Source: Paraburkholderia bonniea
GTDB taxonomy: Bacteria > Pseudomonadota > Gammaproteobacteria > Burkholderiales > Burkholderiaceae
Reading direction: 5' to 3'
Assembly (NCBI RefSeq): GCF_009455625.1
Contig: NZ_QPEQ01000002.1
Coordinates: forward strand, 434,001 to 498,000
DNA: 64,000 nucleotides
Shown: positions 25,495-34,237 of the stretch, one piece after another
How positions within the stretch are numbered: the first letter of the stretch is position 1
Layout: each line of letters opens with the position of its first letter
Position numbers and translations under genes: made by a program
Notes under the pieces: model-generated
Seen by the model: only the letters and a program-made list of their open reading frames with translations
Database searches by the model: none
What the model was told of the DNA's origin: nothing

Positions 25495-26574
25495 CTAACG
25501 CACCCATTCAGTCCAAAGCATCATCAGCACCGTCATCAATGCGGGGCCAATAAAAAGTCCCAGCAAGCCGAAGGTCTGCGCCCCGCCAAGAATGCCAAAC
25601 AACACCAGCAGGAACGGCAATCGCGCCGAATTGCCAATCAGCACAGGCCGGACAAAATGTTCGGCAATAAACACCACAACAAAACCAAACACCGCGACCG
25701 CGATCGCACTGCCTGGCGAATCATTCAGGAACAACCAGAGTGCCGCACCACAAAACGTGATTGGGGCACAGAACGGCAGCATCGCGGCAATCGCTGTCAT
25801 CAGGCCCAGTAACGCTGGATGCGGCACGCCCGCCAGCATATAAGCCACGCCCAGCAATGCGCCCTCGCCCAAGCCCACGACGACCAGCCCCGACACCGTG
25901 CCCCGCACTGCCGCGGCCATCTGCTCGACTAGTTTCGCCCCATCATGGCCAAACGCCCGGCGCGCACCCCTGAGTAACGCGCCGGACAAACGCGGACCGG
26001 CCTGAAAAATCATGAACAGCGTGAGCAGCATAAAACCGAACAACATCAAGCCATGGACTGCGCGCATGCCGAAATGACCGCCAAAGGTCATCACCGCACC
26101 GCTGTGCAAGCCTTTCATGGCGGCGGATTCGCGCAATGGCTGCGCCAGATTGGCTTGCCACCACGCGCCAACCGACTGCGCACCAAATGGCAAATGCCCA
26201 ATCACCTCAGGAACCGGAATGCCGTTTTCCTGGATCGTTCTGAACCAGATCATCAGGTCATGCGCTTCGCTGGCCGCCTGGGCAATCACGACACCAACCG
26301 GCAGCAGCACCAGCAACAGCATCGCCAGCGTGAGGCAACTGGCAATCAGCGTCGTCCGCCCTCTGAACCAGGCCAGCCCTTCGATCAGGCGCAGTAGCGG
26401 CCATAACGCAATCGAGATCACAGCGGCCCATGCGACGGCACGAATAAAGTCGCGCACGACCCACAAGGCCAGCAGCACCAGCGCGATATATAAAACCGCC
26501 AGCGCGGCATGCTGCATTTTTCGCCGGTTTGGCGAATTTGGCTCTTGCGGTAACGCAGGCAAGCGGAAGCTCAT
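25495..26574 (-). CDS. AI-2E family transporter (PerM/UPF0118)
   Basis: A 359-residue membrane protein with about eight hydrophobic segments in the order typical of this family, including the paired C-terminal helices around VVVFIAEHFVRPVLIGNSARLP and LLVLFGILGGAQTFGLLGLFIGPAL, which is the family signature. Members are linked to autoinducer-2 export or to Na+/H+ exchange; the substrate here is unknown. GAGG stands just before ATG at 26574, so the longer open frame to 26721 is rejected. Confidence 0.85.
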   Translation of the reverse strand: MSFRLPALPQEPNSPNRRKMQHAALAVLYIALVLLALWVVRDFIRAVAWAAVISIALWPLLRLIEGLAWFRGRTTLIASCLTLAMLLLVLLPVGVVIAQAASEAHDLMIWFRTIQENGIPVPEVIGHLPFGAQSVGAWWQANLAQPLRESAAMKGLHSGAVMTFGGHFGMRAVHGLMLFGFMLLTLFMIFQAGPRLSGALLRGARRAFGHDGAKLVEQMAAAVRGTVSGLVVVGLGEGALLGVAYMLAGVPHPALLGLMTAIAAMLPFCAPITFCGAALWLFLNDSPGSAIAVAVFGFVVVFIAEHFVRPVLIGNSARLPFLLVLFGILGGAQTFGLLGLFIGPALMTVLMMLWTEWVR

Positions 26575-26928
26575 ATGACCTCGGAGAGATAGGTGCCCAA
26601 GCCCAATGGCGGACCGGCCGAGCTGTAATGTATGGCGGAATATGACTGGAAAATGCGCCATTTTAATAGAATTGCCTGCGCCAAAATCCATATGAACAAC
26701 CCGCAAGAACATCAGCCGCAACTGATGTGGCGATTTTTTGTCAAAAAATGTTTTGTTGCATAAATCTAGTTAATCTCGAAAAAACACTTTAAACCCGCAT
26801 AGATATAATGCGGTTTCGCTATCCAAATTGATTATTGCCATTTCCGGAACGCTGTTTCCCCTGATCTGCAATGGTGTAAAAGCCGAGGTAAGGCTACATT
26901 GCGCCACACCCAACCGATGGAGCTGACG
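26575..26928. promoter_or_regulatory. 354-bp divergent region with stacked palindromes and TATAAT
   Basis: Three dyad elements follow each other: ACATCAG/CTGATGT at 26709-26728, the perfect 17-base palindrome centred on 26741 (ATTTTTTG-T-CAAAAAAT), and CCGCAT/ATGCGG at 26795-26813, which surrounds a TATAAT at 26804-26809. The last could be a -10 box flanked by an operator for the plus-strand DUF3331 gene, though no clear -35 is seen. No other gene was found. Confidence 0.45.
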
Positions 26929-27219
26929 ATGAATGCCAACGCGTCCTTACCCCTAAATGGCACCGACGGTGTGCGCATCGAGATTCTGGAGCGCTCGGAT
27001 ACAGCGCTTGTCATACGCTGGGTAGAACCCGGCCGCTGCCATTATGGCGAGCAACGCTGGCGCCGGCGTTCGGCGCATAAATCAGGGACATGCGCGGTAT
27101 CGCGCCAGAAAATCCGCCGTGGAGATGCGGTATTCAAACCTGCTGAGCGCCCCGCTCCATCTAATGCCACCGCGATGATTTCAGCCGAAATCATTAACAA
27201 CCTCGCACTCGATACCTAA
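26929..27219 (+). CDS. DUF3331 family protein
   Basis: A 96-residue small basic protein. The core RWVEPGRCHYGEQRWRRRSA, then GTCAVSRQKIRRGDAVFKP and a final AMISAEII, matches DUF3331, a Burkholderia-specific family with two conserved Cys around a basic patch, of unknown function. GGAG lies 7 bases before ATG at 26929. The upstream region has a TATAAT box and several palindromes, so it may be tightly regulated. Confidence 0.8.
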   Translation: MNANASLPLNGTDGVRIEILERSDTALVIRWVEPGRCHYGEQRWRRRSAHKSGTCAVSRQKIRRGDAVFKPAERPAPSNATAMISAEIINNLALDT

Positions 27220-27242
27220 GCACCCTCCTCTACATCCGTCGT

Positions 27243-27271
27243 GGCACCGTAGGTGCCCTCCTGATTTTTTT
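27243..27271 (+). terminator. Candidate terminator after DUF3331 gene
   Basis: GGCACC-GTA-GGTGCC at 27243-27257 is followed, 7 bases later, by a run of seven T. The gap before the T run makes it a weak candidate. Confidence 0.4.
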
Positions 27272-27338
27272 GACGGCTGGTGGCGAAACTCCTGGTATGC
27301 TCCAGCCCCCGGAATAAATTTGCTCATAGGAGAAAACG

Positions 27339-27638
27339 ATGGCCACTGCTGTAATGATCAAGCACCCCCAGTCTGGAGTTGTACGCAAAGGTTATTTTGG
27401 TTTCAGCTGGACTTATTTGTTTTTTGGTTTTCTGGTCCCTTTTTTTCGCGGCGAACTGATGGTCGCCGCGCTTCATTTACTGTTCACGGTGGTGACCTGC
27501 GGCCTGTGGCAGTTGGTGGTCGCGTTTCTGTATAACCGGCAATACATGACGCGGATGCTGGTAGATAAAGGATATGTACTGGCCGATGACGAACAGAGAA
27601 ATGCCCAGGCCCGCAAAGCCCTGAATATCGTGGCATAG
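27339..27638 (+). CDS. Small two-span membrane protein
   Basis: A 99-residue protein with the pattern KHPQSGVVRKGYFGFSWTYLFFGFLVPFFRG, then a second hydrophobic segment (LHLLFTVVTCGLWQLVVAFLYN). This is a widespread small family in Proteobacteria often listed as hypothetical. AGGAG is well placed before the ATG, and a strong terminator follows the gene. Function unknown. Confidence 0.75.
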   Translation: MATAVMIKHPQSGVVRKGYFGFSWTYLFFGFLVPFFRGELMVAALHLLFTVVTCGLWQLVVAFLYNRQYMTRMLVDKGYVLADDEQRNAQARKALNIVA

Positions 27639-27699
27639 GCATCATGGTTTAAGTGTTGTGGCTTGTTGCCAAGTCAAGCTCAACGCCCAAATCAAACCA

Positions 27700-27738
27700 G
27701 AGGTGACGCAGCGGCGGCTGCGCCACCTCTTTTTATTT
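27700..27738 (+). terminator. Strong intrinsic terminator
   Basis: GAGGTGACGCAGC at 27700-27712 pairs with 27717-27729 (one mismatch) across a 4-base loop and is followed by CTTTTTATTT. It ends the small membrane protein gene and lies against the stop codon of the convergent dioxygenase gene, so it may serve both strands. Confidence 0.85.
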
Positions 27739-27739
27739 G

Positions 27740-28930
27740 CTAGCGTGCCTTCGCTCCAACCGCTCGCTCCAGCACCCGAATACGGGACAGCAGTTCGTCA
27801 CGGTCGATATAGCAGCCTTGCAGGTGACGTGCGCCAGTTTGCGGATCGAATTCGGTACGTGCATGCAGCACCCGGCGGTTATCAAACGCCCACATCTCGC
27901 CCGCAGCCAACCTGCGTTGCACCCGAAAGCGCGGGTCACGCCCAAGCTGGATAAAACGCCGGTATGCGTGATAAATCTCGGGCATAAGCTCAGATCTCGC
28001 GCTGACTGGCCCACGCAAAAAATTCGCGTGACGTACTTCACTCACTTCGCCAGCGCCATCTAGCGCAATCACGGGAGCCGAAGCACGGTAATCACTGGTC
28101 GCACTCTTGTTCCAGAACTCGAATGGCACGGAAGTCAGCGTGGCGAACACCTCTGGTTCGTGCTGCCGCAAATGAGCGGCCAGCGCAAAGCCATCAATAA
28201 AAATGCTGTCGCCGCCTGATGCCTCGTTGATGAGGCAATGCAAAAACTGCAGACCCGGCTGCAATTCACGCGTGGGTAAATCCGTGTGCGGCGGCAGATT
28301 GATCGAGGTGTACGCGTTGCTATCGGGCGTAGGTTTGGACACCACGTCGAACAGCACGCCAAAGTTGCTCTCGCGGATAAACGAAATACGCTGTGCGACC
28401 TCGGCCACCGTGTCAGGCGTGGAGGGCACGCCCCGCAGCAAGGTCAGGCCAGTGCGGCGCAGCGCGACGAGCCATGCCAGCAGCGCCGTGTCGTCATGAC
28501 GAATCTCGTGCCAGTCGAAAGCGGTCAGCGCCGCGCCATATTCGGAGCACCACGGCTGGACCTGGTCGCCGCCACGCCGTTCAGCCCGGGAGGTTTCGTC
28601 GTACGCATGCGCTCGCAGCCAGCCTGGACCATAGACACTACGGTGCCCATCCGTCCATTGCGTGTTCAGTGCGCCGTTATGGTCGATGGATGCCGCCTGA
28701 ATGCGGAGATCGTCGGGCATGTCAGCAATCTCAAACACCTGCTCGCGCGTGAGCGGATGAACGCACTGGCTGCACGCGCAGTTGTCGCGCAGCCAGGCGA
28801 AATGAAACAGCGACACGCGCCGGTCGCTCCACGTGAGCGTCACGGCATCCTGAGCAATTACCGCGTCATCTAGCGAAACGTGCGTCGTAAATGCGCGCCA
28901 GTCTTCGATCATCGGTTCAGCAAGTTGCAT
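27740..28930 (-). CDS. Gamma-butyrobetaine dioxygenase-like Fe(II)/2-oxoglutarate enzyme
   Basis: A 396-residue enzyme expected to hydroxylate gamma-butyrobetaine to L-carnitine using O2 and 2-oxoglutarate. Residues about 20-105 are the N-terminal zinc-binding domain typical of gamma-butyrobetaine hydroxylase, with Cys51, Cys53 and Cys56 and the later His. The catalytic double-stranded beta-helix carries the iron ligands in HTD (His215, Asp217) and His356 in RVLHARTEF. AAGGAG lies before ATG at 28930; the frame is open further but lacks a site. It is the last gene of the carnitine operon and fits a route feeding into it. A trimethyllysine dioxygenase is the main alternative, but bacterial context favours gamma-butyrobetaine. 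Confidence 0.85.
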   Translation of the reverse strand: MQLAEPMIEDWRAFTTHVSLDDAVIAQDAVTLTWSDRRVSLFHFAWLRDNCACSQCVHPLTREQVFEIADMPDDLRIQAASIDHNGALNTQWTDGHRSVYGPGWLRAHAYDETSRAERRGGDQVQPWCSEYGAALTAFDWHEIRHDDTALLAWLVALRRTGLTLLRGVPSTPDTVAEVAQRISFIRESNFGVLFDVVSKPTPDSNAYTSINLPPHTDLPTRELQPGLQFLHCLINEASGGDSIFIDGFALAAHLRQHEPEVFATLTSVPFEFWNKSATSDYRASAPVIALDGAGEVSEVRHANFLRGPVSARSELMPEIYHAYRRFIQLGRDPRFRVQRRLAAGEMWAFDNRRVLHARTEFDPQTGARHLQGCYIDRDELLSRIRVLERAVGAKAR

Positions 28931-28955
28931 GGCCAGTCTCCTTGTGGCAGATGGA

Positions 28956-29969
28956 TCAGGTGGCAGCAGATGGTGCATGTGCAGCCAGGTTTTCATGCTG
29001 AGGCACCGCCATCACCGCAGCAGGTGAACGTGCGGCAACGTCGATCTCACGTAAAAAACGGCACACGTTGCCGTGCAGCCGCTGCACCCCTGGGCTCGTC
29101 TGCAGCGCACGCCAGCAGCCATGCACCAGCCCTTCGCCCAGCCACGCCTCAGCTTGTCCGCCTGCCGCCTGGATGCGCTGGGCAAATACCAGCGCATCGT
29201 CACGCAACGGGTCGTGTTCGACGCCTATCGCCAGCGTGGCAGGCAAGTTGCTGAGGTCGGTGGTGTCCAGGGGGGTCGCCCATGCGGGTGGCCATGTATC
29301 GCCCCAGTAGTACCGGCGAAAGGCGTAGACATCGGCGAGCGTGAGCAACGGTGCATGCGCTTCAGACTCACGCGCGGGCAATTGCGGCTCAGCGCCCAGC
29401 ATCGGATAGATCAAAGCGAGGCCTTGCACCCCGCCGTATCCCAGGTCCCGCAATTGCAGCGCGACGCTCGCGGCCAGCGTGCCACCTGCGCTATCGCCCG
29501 CCAGTTGCAGCGAGGCGTGCAGCGGCGGCACCAATGACAAGCGGCCATCGAGTGCGGCCAGCGTAATTTCAACGCAGTCTTCGTGCGCGGCGGGTGCCGG
29601 GTGTTCAGGTGCGAGACGGTAAGCAACGGCGACGATGCATAAGCCCGTGTCCGCTGCCAGACGGGCGGTGATGAACTGATGGCTCTCCAGCGAGCCAAGC
29701 ACAAAACCACCGCCATGAAAGTACAGCACGACCCCGGTGGTATCAGTCGTATCGCCACGACGATACGCACGCAAGGCAATCTTGTGGCCAGCCTCGGCCG
29801 TGAATAACGCATCCTCAGCCCGCACCCCAGCGGGTAACGCTGAAGACGTCAGCGTGGCGCTCAGATGATCGTAGTGCTGGCGTTGCTGCGCCACCGGCAG
29901 CAACGCGGCATCGGCCGGATAAACCGCCGATGTCGCCGCAATAAATTCCACGATCTCAGGCTCAAGCAT
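28956..29969 (-). CDS. HSL-type alpha/beta hydrolase, HocS-like acylcarnitine esterase candidate
   Basis: A 337-residue hydrolase with HGGG at residues 85-88 (oxyanion hole) and nucleophile Ser160 in GDSAGG, followed by Asp and the His of VHGCW. It belongs to the hormone-sensitive lipase-like family. In Pseudomonas aeruginosa the carnitine operon caiX-cdhCAB ends in hocS, a short-chain O-acylcarnitine hydrolase; the same position here suggests release of free carnitine from acylcarnitines. That assignment rests on context. No signal peptide is visible. Confidence 0.75.
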   Translation of the reverse strand: MLEPEIVEFIAATSAVYPADAALLPVAQQRQHYDHLSATLTSSALPAGVRAEDALFTAEAGHKIALRAYRRGDTTDTTGVVLYFHGGGFVLGSLESHQFITARLAADTGLCIVAVAYRLAPEHPAPAAHEDCVEITLAALDGRLSLVPPLHASLQLAGDSAGGTLAASVALQLRDLGYGGVQGLALIYPMLGAEPQLPARESEAHAPLLTLADVYAFRRYYWGDTWPPAWATPLDTTDLSNLPATLAIGVEHDPLRDDALVFAQRIQAAGGQAEAWLGEGLVHGCWRALQTSPGVQRLHGNVCRFLREIDVAARSPAAVMAVPQHENLAAHAPSAAT

Positions 29970-30069
29970 GACGGTGCTATCTCTCAGATTGGGATAAGTG
30001 CCCAGGTAAGTGACTGGGTAGCAACCTTATGTAAGACGCCAGGCGCGGCGTTTAGACAAGCTGCTTAGC

Positions 30070-30597
30070 TCACGCTGGATGCTTGACCAGTGACAGCAGC
30101 GGCGGCAAACCAATCTTCCGGCCAGCATAGGTGGCGGAGGCCTCTACCGCATGTGCCGCAGCTAGCTGCTGCACCTTCTCATACACATCTGGATCGAAAA
30201 TCGCTGACTGAGCCGATTCGCTTTGACCATCAGCGCCCCGGGTCGCAACATGCAGCAGCATCTGCTCGCCTGCTGCGACCGGCTGCTCGTGGGTGTCAGC
30301 GAACATCTCAAGATAAATATGCAAACGCTTTTTGTCGTGGGCCAGCAGCCGTGTTTCAACTCGAACCCGTGCGCCCTGTTTAATCTCATCCAGGTAATTG
30401 ATATGCGCCTCTAGCGTGTAGATCGAACGCTTACGCGTCTGGCGCGTCACTGCGTCAAGACCAATATGTTCGATAAGCGCATCGGTGGCGAAACTAAAAA
30501 GCAGCATGTAGTACGCATCGCGCAAGTGCCCGTTGTAGTCCACCCACTCGCTTGCAACAGTGTCGTGATAGTGCAGAAACGGTGAATCTGATTGCAT
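30070..30597 (-). CDS. cdhB: Betainyl-CoA thioesterase
   Basis: A 175-residue hot-dog fold thioesterase: EWVDYNGHLRDAYYMLLFSFATD (about residues 16-38) with the catalytic-site Asp and Asn-Gly-His, and later RSIYTLEAHINYLDEIKQGARV (about 59-80). In the carnitine pathway it splits betainyl-CoA to glycine betaine and CoA. AGGAG lies before ATG at 30597. It sits between the dehydrogenase and the hydrolase genes in the operon, which supports the assignment; alone, the fold would only say thioesterase. Confidence 0.85.
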   Translation of the reverse strand: MQSDSPFLHYHDTVASEWVDYNGHLRDAYYMLLFSFATDALIEHIGLDAVTRQTRKRSIYTLEAHINYLDEIKQGARVRVETRLLAHDKKRLHIYLEMFADTHEQPVAAGEQMLLHVATRGADGQSESAQSAIFDPDVYEKVQQLAAAHAVEASATYAGRKIGLPPLLSLVKHPA

Positions 30598-30676
30598 GGG
30601 CACTCCTGGATAAAAGATCGGATTGGCTAGTGACGCACAACGCGCCATCGTGCCAGCGCACTAACCCGGCACAGTA

Positions 30677-31642
30677 TCAGTCGCCGGCTTGCATCCCGTG
30701 ACGTGCTTTGGTCTCTTCGATGGCCGTCAGCACGCTGGTAATGCAGTCGTCCCGATACCGCTCCAGTTCCTTGATCGTGCGTGGCCCAACCTGCTCAGCC
30801 GTCCCCTCTACCACACGGTTAATCAGTTCATCGGTCAACCGGGGCGCGACGAGCCGGGTCCATGGCAATTCGAGCGCCGGACCAAACTGCTGCATGAAAT
30901 GTCGCATGCCAGCGTCACCCCCAGCGAGCGTATAGGTCAGAAACGTCCCCATAAACGACCAGCGAATGCCAGCACCGAAACGAATCGCGTCGTCTATTTC
31001 GCCCGTCGTAGCGACCCCATCGTTGACGAGATGCAACGCTTCACGCCACAGCGCTTCAAGCAGGCGATCCGCGATAAAACCCGGCACTTCTTTGCGGACA
31101 TGCAACGGCCGCATATCCAGCGCGCGATAAATCTGCAACGCGGCCTCGATTGCAGCGGGTGCGGTCTGAGTGCCGCCCACCACCTCAACCAGCGGTAGCA
31201 GATAAACCGGGTTGAATGGATGCCCGACCAGGCACCGCCCCGGATGCAACGCCTGCGCATAAAAATCACTCGGTAACAAACCAGAGGTGGAGGACGCGAT
31301 GATTGCCTCAGGTTTGGCCGCGTGACTGATCTGGTCGTGCAATGCGCGTTTTAGGGTTTCGCGCTCTGGTGCGCTTTCCTGGATGAAATCGGCATGCTCC
31401 ACACACGCTTCAATCGTGCTGACAAAGCGCAGCCGGCTCGGGTCAGCACCCGGGGCCAACCCGACTCGTTCAAGGGCTGGCCACGCATTTGCGACGTTCG
31501 CGCGTAATTGCGCTTCAGCGCCTGGTGCCGGGTCCCACGCAACGACATCCAGCCCATGCGCCAGTGCCCGTGAGACCCAGCCACTACCGATTACACCCAC
31601 GCCAATGGCAGCGAATGTTTTGAGATCGACGAGATACGCCAT
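30677..31642 (-). CDS. cdhA: L-carnitine 3-dehydrogenase
   Basis: A 321-residue NAD-dependent enzyme of the 3-hydroxyacyl-CoA dehydrogenase fold. It oxidises L-carnitine to 3-dehydrocarnitine. The Rossmann motif [12 protein letters not shown] is at about residues 14-25, the catalytic His is in [19 protein letters not shown] (about 138-156), and [21 protein letters not shown] follows near 184. Carnitine dehydrogenases share this fold, and the neighbours (cleavage enzyme and thioesterase) make this the likely substrate. The length is normal. Confidence 0.9.
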   Translation of the reverse strand: MAYLVDLKTFAAIGVGVIGSGWVSRALAHGLDVVAWDPAPGAEAQLRANVANAWPALERVGLAPGADPSRLRFVSTIEACVEHADFIQESAPERETLKRALHDQISHAAKPEAIIASSTSGLLPSDFYAQALHPGRCLVGHPFNPVYLLPLVEVVGGTQTAPAAIEAALQIYRALDMRPLHVRKEVPGFIADRLLEALWREALHLVNDGVATTGEIDDAIRFGAGIRWSFMGTFLTYTLAGGDAGMRHFMQQFGPALELPWTRLVAPRLTDELINRVVEGTAEQVGPRTIKELERYRDDCITSVLTAIEETKARHGMQAGD

Positions 31643-31700
31643 ATCAGAGAGCCCTCAAATAGTCTTGAATGAGCCGATGTCTTGCAACGGACTGGCAATC

Positions 31701-31735
31701 AGCAATTAGCAATTAGCAATTAGCAGTTAGCGATG
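31701..31735. repeat. 7-bp tandem repeat between cdhC and cdhA
   Basis: AGCAATT is repeated three times (31701-31721), followed by two diverged copies to 31735. It is in the 118-bp gap between the cleavage-enzyme and dehydrogenase genes and would be transcribed as operon spacer. Confidence 0.6.
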
Positions 31736-31760
31736 AGACATCAGCAGTCAGCCGGATCAA

Positions 31761-32690
31761 TCAGGCGATTTGCTCAAGCACACGGCGCTCAAGCAAGCGT
31801 TTGCCCAGCACGGGCAAGCCCAGCTTCTGGCGGCCTTCGGCGGGCGTTAACACGCGGCCACCCAGACGCTCAATGATTTCGCGCGCACGTTGCACCAGCG
31901 TGCCGTTGGTTGCCGCAACGCCGCGATCAAGCCAGAGGTTGTCTTCCAGGCCCACACGCACATGGCCGCCAAGCAGCATCGCTTGCGCCACCATCGGCAT
32001 TTGCATCCGGCCAATACCAAAGCCAGCCCATTGCGCGCCAGGCGGCAGGTTATCGGCCATCGCCTTCATCGTTGTTGTGTCAGCGGGAGCCCCCCAAGGG
32101 ATGCCGAGGCAAATCTGAAACAACGGGGGGGCATCGAGCAGCCCTTCTTTGAGCATTTGTTTGGCAAACCATAGATGACCGGTATCGAAAATTTCCAGCT
32201 CAGGTTTGATTCCAAGTTCCTGAATACGCCTAGCGCCAGCCCGGAGTTGAGCGGGTGTGGAGACATAGATGTAGTCGCCATCGCCAAAATTGAGCGTGCC
32301 GCAATCCAGCGTGCAAATTTCTGGCAACAGCTCCTCGACATGCGCGAGGCGTGTCAGCCCCCCCACCAGATCGGTTCCGGCACCAAAGCGCATAGGGTCT
32401 TCGCCTGGCCCAATCTCAAGATCGCCGCCCATGCCAGCGGTGAGATTGATGATGACGTCGGTGTCTGATGAGCGAATGCGGTCTACGACTTCACGGTACA
32501 GGTTGGGATCACGGCTGCCACGCCCGGTTTTGGGGTCTCTTACGTGACAGTGTGCGACGGTCGCACCCGCTTTCGCCGCTTCGATCGCAGCGTCGGCAAT
32601 CTGCCTGGGAGTCACCGGAATGGACGGATGTTTGCCTACCGTATCGCCTGCCCCAGTAACGGCGCAGGTCACGATCACTTCGTGGTTCAT
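31761..32690 (-). CDS. cdhC: 3-dehydrocarnitine cleavage enzyme (BKACE family)
   Basis: A 309-residue zinc enzyme of the beta-keto-acid cleavage family. It condenses 3-dehydrocarnitine with acetyl-CoA to give betainyl-CoA and acetoacetate. The metal site is visible as HCHVRD with His47 and His49, and the later conserved blocks are [17 protein letters not shown] [12 protein letters not shown], and [12 protein letters not shown] near residue 225-236. It is the second gene of the operon, after the substrate-binding protein. Other BKACE members act on different keto acids; context gives the substrate. Confidence 0.9.
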   Translation of the reverse strand: MNHEVIVTCAVTGAGDTVGKHPSIPVTPRQIADAAIEAAKAGATVAHCHVRDPKTGRGSRDPNLYREVVDRIRSSDTDVIINLTAGMGGDLEIGPGEDPMRFGAGTDLVGGLTRLAHVEELLPEICTLDCGTLNFGDGDYIYVSTPAQLRAGARRIQELGIKPELEIFDTGHLWFAKQMLKEGLLDAPPLFQICLGIPWGAPADTTTMKAMADNLPPGAQWAGFGIGRMQMPMVAQAMLLGGHVRVGLEDNLWLDRGVAATNGTLVQRAREIIERLGGRVLTPAEGRQKLGLPVLGKRLLERRVLEQIA

Positions 32691-32776
32691 GTGTGCGAAT
32701 TCCTGTTTCTGGTTGGTTTGAGTAAGTTGAGCCGTGGCAAATTTGCACAGCCAGGGCTAGGGGTCGCTATAGATAA

Positions 32777-33724
32777 TTAAAGGCCGAGTTGACGCCTGAC
32801 AGCAGGCAAGCCGTCCCCGCCGTCATACGTCTTCACGCCTGCCAGCCAGGCATCCAGAACCTGTGGATTGCTCTTCAGATAGGCGCGGGCGGCATCCGTG
32901 GGTTTTTGCCGTTTCATCACGGACTGCATCATGTGGTTTTCGATCTGCGTGGTGAATTTCAGATTGGCCAGCAGCTTGCCGACGTTAGGGCAACGCCCTG
33001 CATAGCCTTGGGACGTCAGCGTATAAACCCGCGCTTCACCATCGTTAGGGCCGAAAGCGTTATCGCTGCCGGAGAGGTATTTCATGTCGATCTGGAGATT
33101 CATCGGGTGTGGCTCCCAACCGAGAAACAAGACCCATTTTTTGTCGCGGATCGCACGATCGACCGTCACCAGCATCCCCGCCTCGCTCGATTCAACCAGC
33201 TTGAAACCGCCCAGACCAAACTGGTTGGTGGCAATCATTTTTTGAATGGCAGCGTTAGCGCTGCTGCCGGGTTCGATGCCGTAAATCTTGCCGTCGAGTT
33301 CAGTGCGATGCTTGGCGATATCGGCAAATGAGCGCAGGCCTGCCTGATACACATAGGCTGGCACTGCCAACGTGGCTTTAGCACCCGTTAGATTGGCTGG
33401 CTCCATCAGATGGATGGTTTTGGCTTCCAGAAATGGCGCAATGGCTTTTTCCTGAATGGGCCACCAGTAGCCCAGCGAGACGTCGATCTGGCGACTTTTG
33501 AGCCCGGCGAACGAGATAGGCACCGACACCAGCGTGCTGGTTGGCTTGTATCCAAGACCATCGAGAATGACCGATGCAATGGCGGTGGTCGATGTGATAT
33601 CGGCCCAGCCAATATCAGCAAAGCGCACCGCCTGACAAGCAGCAGGCTCCTGGGCCATCGGGGCAGATACCCAGGACGACAACAGCGCACCACAAACCAG
33701 TTGGGCCTTGACGGAAAACTTCAT
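32777..33724 (-). CDS. caiX: Carnitine/choline-type ABC transporter substrate-binding protein (CaiX-like)
   Basis: A 315-residue periplasmic protein with signal peptide (MKFSVKAQLVCGALLSSWVSAPMAQ) and an OpuAC-type ligand-binding fold. Trp- and Tyr-rich segments ADIGWADITSTTA, SLGYWWPIQEKAI and FLGWEPHPMN supply the aromatic cage that holds quaternary ammonium groups. Two Cys (QEPAACQA, and YAGRCPNVG) could form a disulfide. AAGGGGG precedes ATG at 33724. No permease or ATPase gene is adjacent; in Pseudomonas such binding proteins share a distant core transporter (CbcWV). It leads the carnitine operon, so carnitine is the likely ligand. Confidence 0.85.
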   Translation of the reverse strand: MKFSVKAQLVCGALLSSWVSAPMAQEPAACQAVRFADIGWADITSTTAIASVILDGLGYKPTSTLVSVPISFAGLKSRQIDVSLGYWWPIQEKAIAPFLEAKTIHLMEPANLTGAKATLAVPAYVYQAGLRSFADIAKHRTELDGKIYGIEPGSSANAAIQKMIATNQFGLGGFKLVESSEAGMLVTVDRAIRDKKWVLFLGWEPHPMNLQIDMKYLSGSDNAFGPNDGEARVYTLTSQGYAGRCPNVGKLLANLKFTTQIENHMMQSVMKRQKPTDAARAYLKSNPQVLDAWLAGVKTYDGGDGLPAVRRQLGL

Positions 33725-34045
33725 TGCACCCCCTTCGAACACGTGAGGCAAAGCACAGCCTGCTGCTTTGCCGGCCTTGGCCGATCAGGATGCAGTCCTG
33801 ACGACCCGGTTAACTGCTTGCTCAATCCGGCTGGCAGTGGGTCAAAGTTACAACCTCTGATCCCGTCTCACGCGACCATTAGCGACTCGTTCTTGCTTTA
33901 GGGCGACCACAAGGGAAAACCACCATTGCTTCTCTATCCTGGCGTAAGTCTTAGCCCGGATCACAGCCAATATCCGCCGTCTAGGGCAGCGCCATTTTCT
34001 GGCTAGCGCTATGGCAGTTGAGTAGCGAAGCAACAACCGGGTGGC

Positions 34046-34084
34046 ATAAAAAAAAGCGGAGTGCCGGTTGCCCGGACACTCCGC
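34046..34084 (-). terminator. Strong intrinsic terminator of the giant adhesin gene
   Basis: AAGCGGAGTG at about 34053-34062 pairs with CACTCCGCTT at 34075-34084, and an inner CCGG/CCGG pair extends the stem. On the minus strand it is followed by a run of eight T (34047-34054 region read as A on the plus strand). It sits about 155 bp after the adhesin stop codon. Confidence 0.9.
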
Positions 34085-34111
34085 TTCAGGTGATGCAAGA
34101 AACGCTCAGCG

Positions 34112-34163
34112 CTTCGACTTCGACTTCGACTTCGACTTCGACTTCGACTTCGACTTCGACTTC
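34112..34163. repeat. Hexanucleotide microsatellite (CTTCGA)x8
   Basis: CTTCGA is repeated eight times without a change (34112-34159) plus a partial ninth copy. It lies between the stop codon of the giant adhesin gene and its terminator, so it would be part of the 3' end of that mRNA. Such arrays vary in copy number by slippage. Confidence 0.95.
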
Positions 34164-34237
34164 AGTTGATGTAGCTGGGCAGTTGGGGTTCCACGTTTGC
34201 CATGGTTAGCGTGACAAAGGCAAAACCCGTTCTGCTC

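Larger units (their letters stand above)
33725..34237. other. 513-bp region: caiX upstream and adhesin 3' untranslated stretch
   Basis: About 33725-34045 lies upstream of the carnitine operon and should hold its promoter; no operator was recognised. 34046-34237 is downstream of the adhesin and holds its terminator and a hexanucleotide repeat. A 13-codon frame (34203-34162 minus, MANVEPQLPSYIN) has no ribosome-binding site and is not called as a gene. Confidence 0.4.

Noticed and set aside
34018..34209. Plus-strand 63-codon frame with (Thr-Ser)n
   Set aside because: It is only the hexanucleotide repeat and the terminator stem read as codons; no ribosome-binding site.
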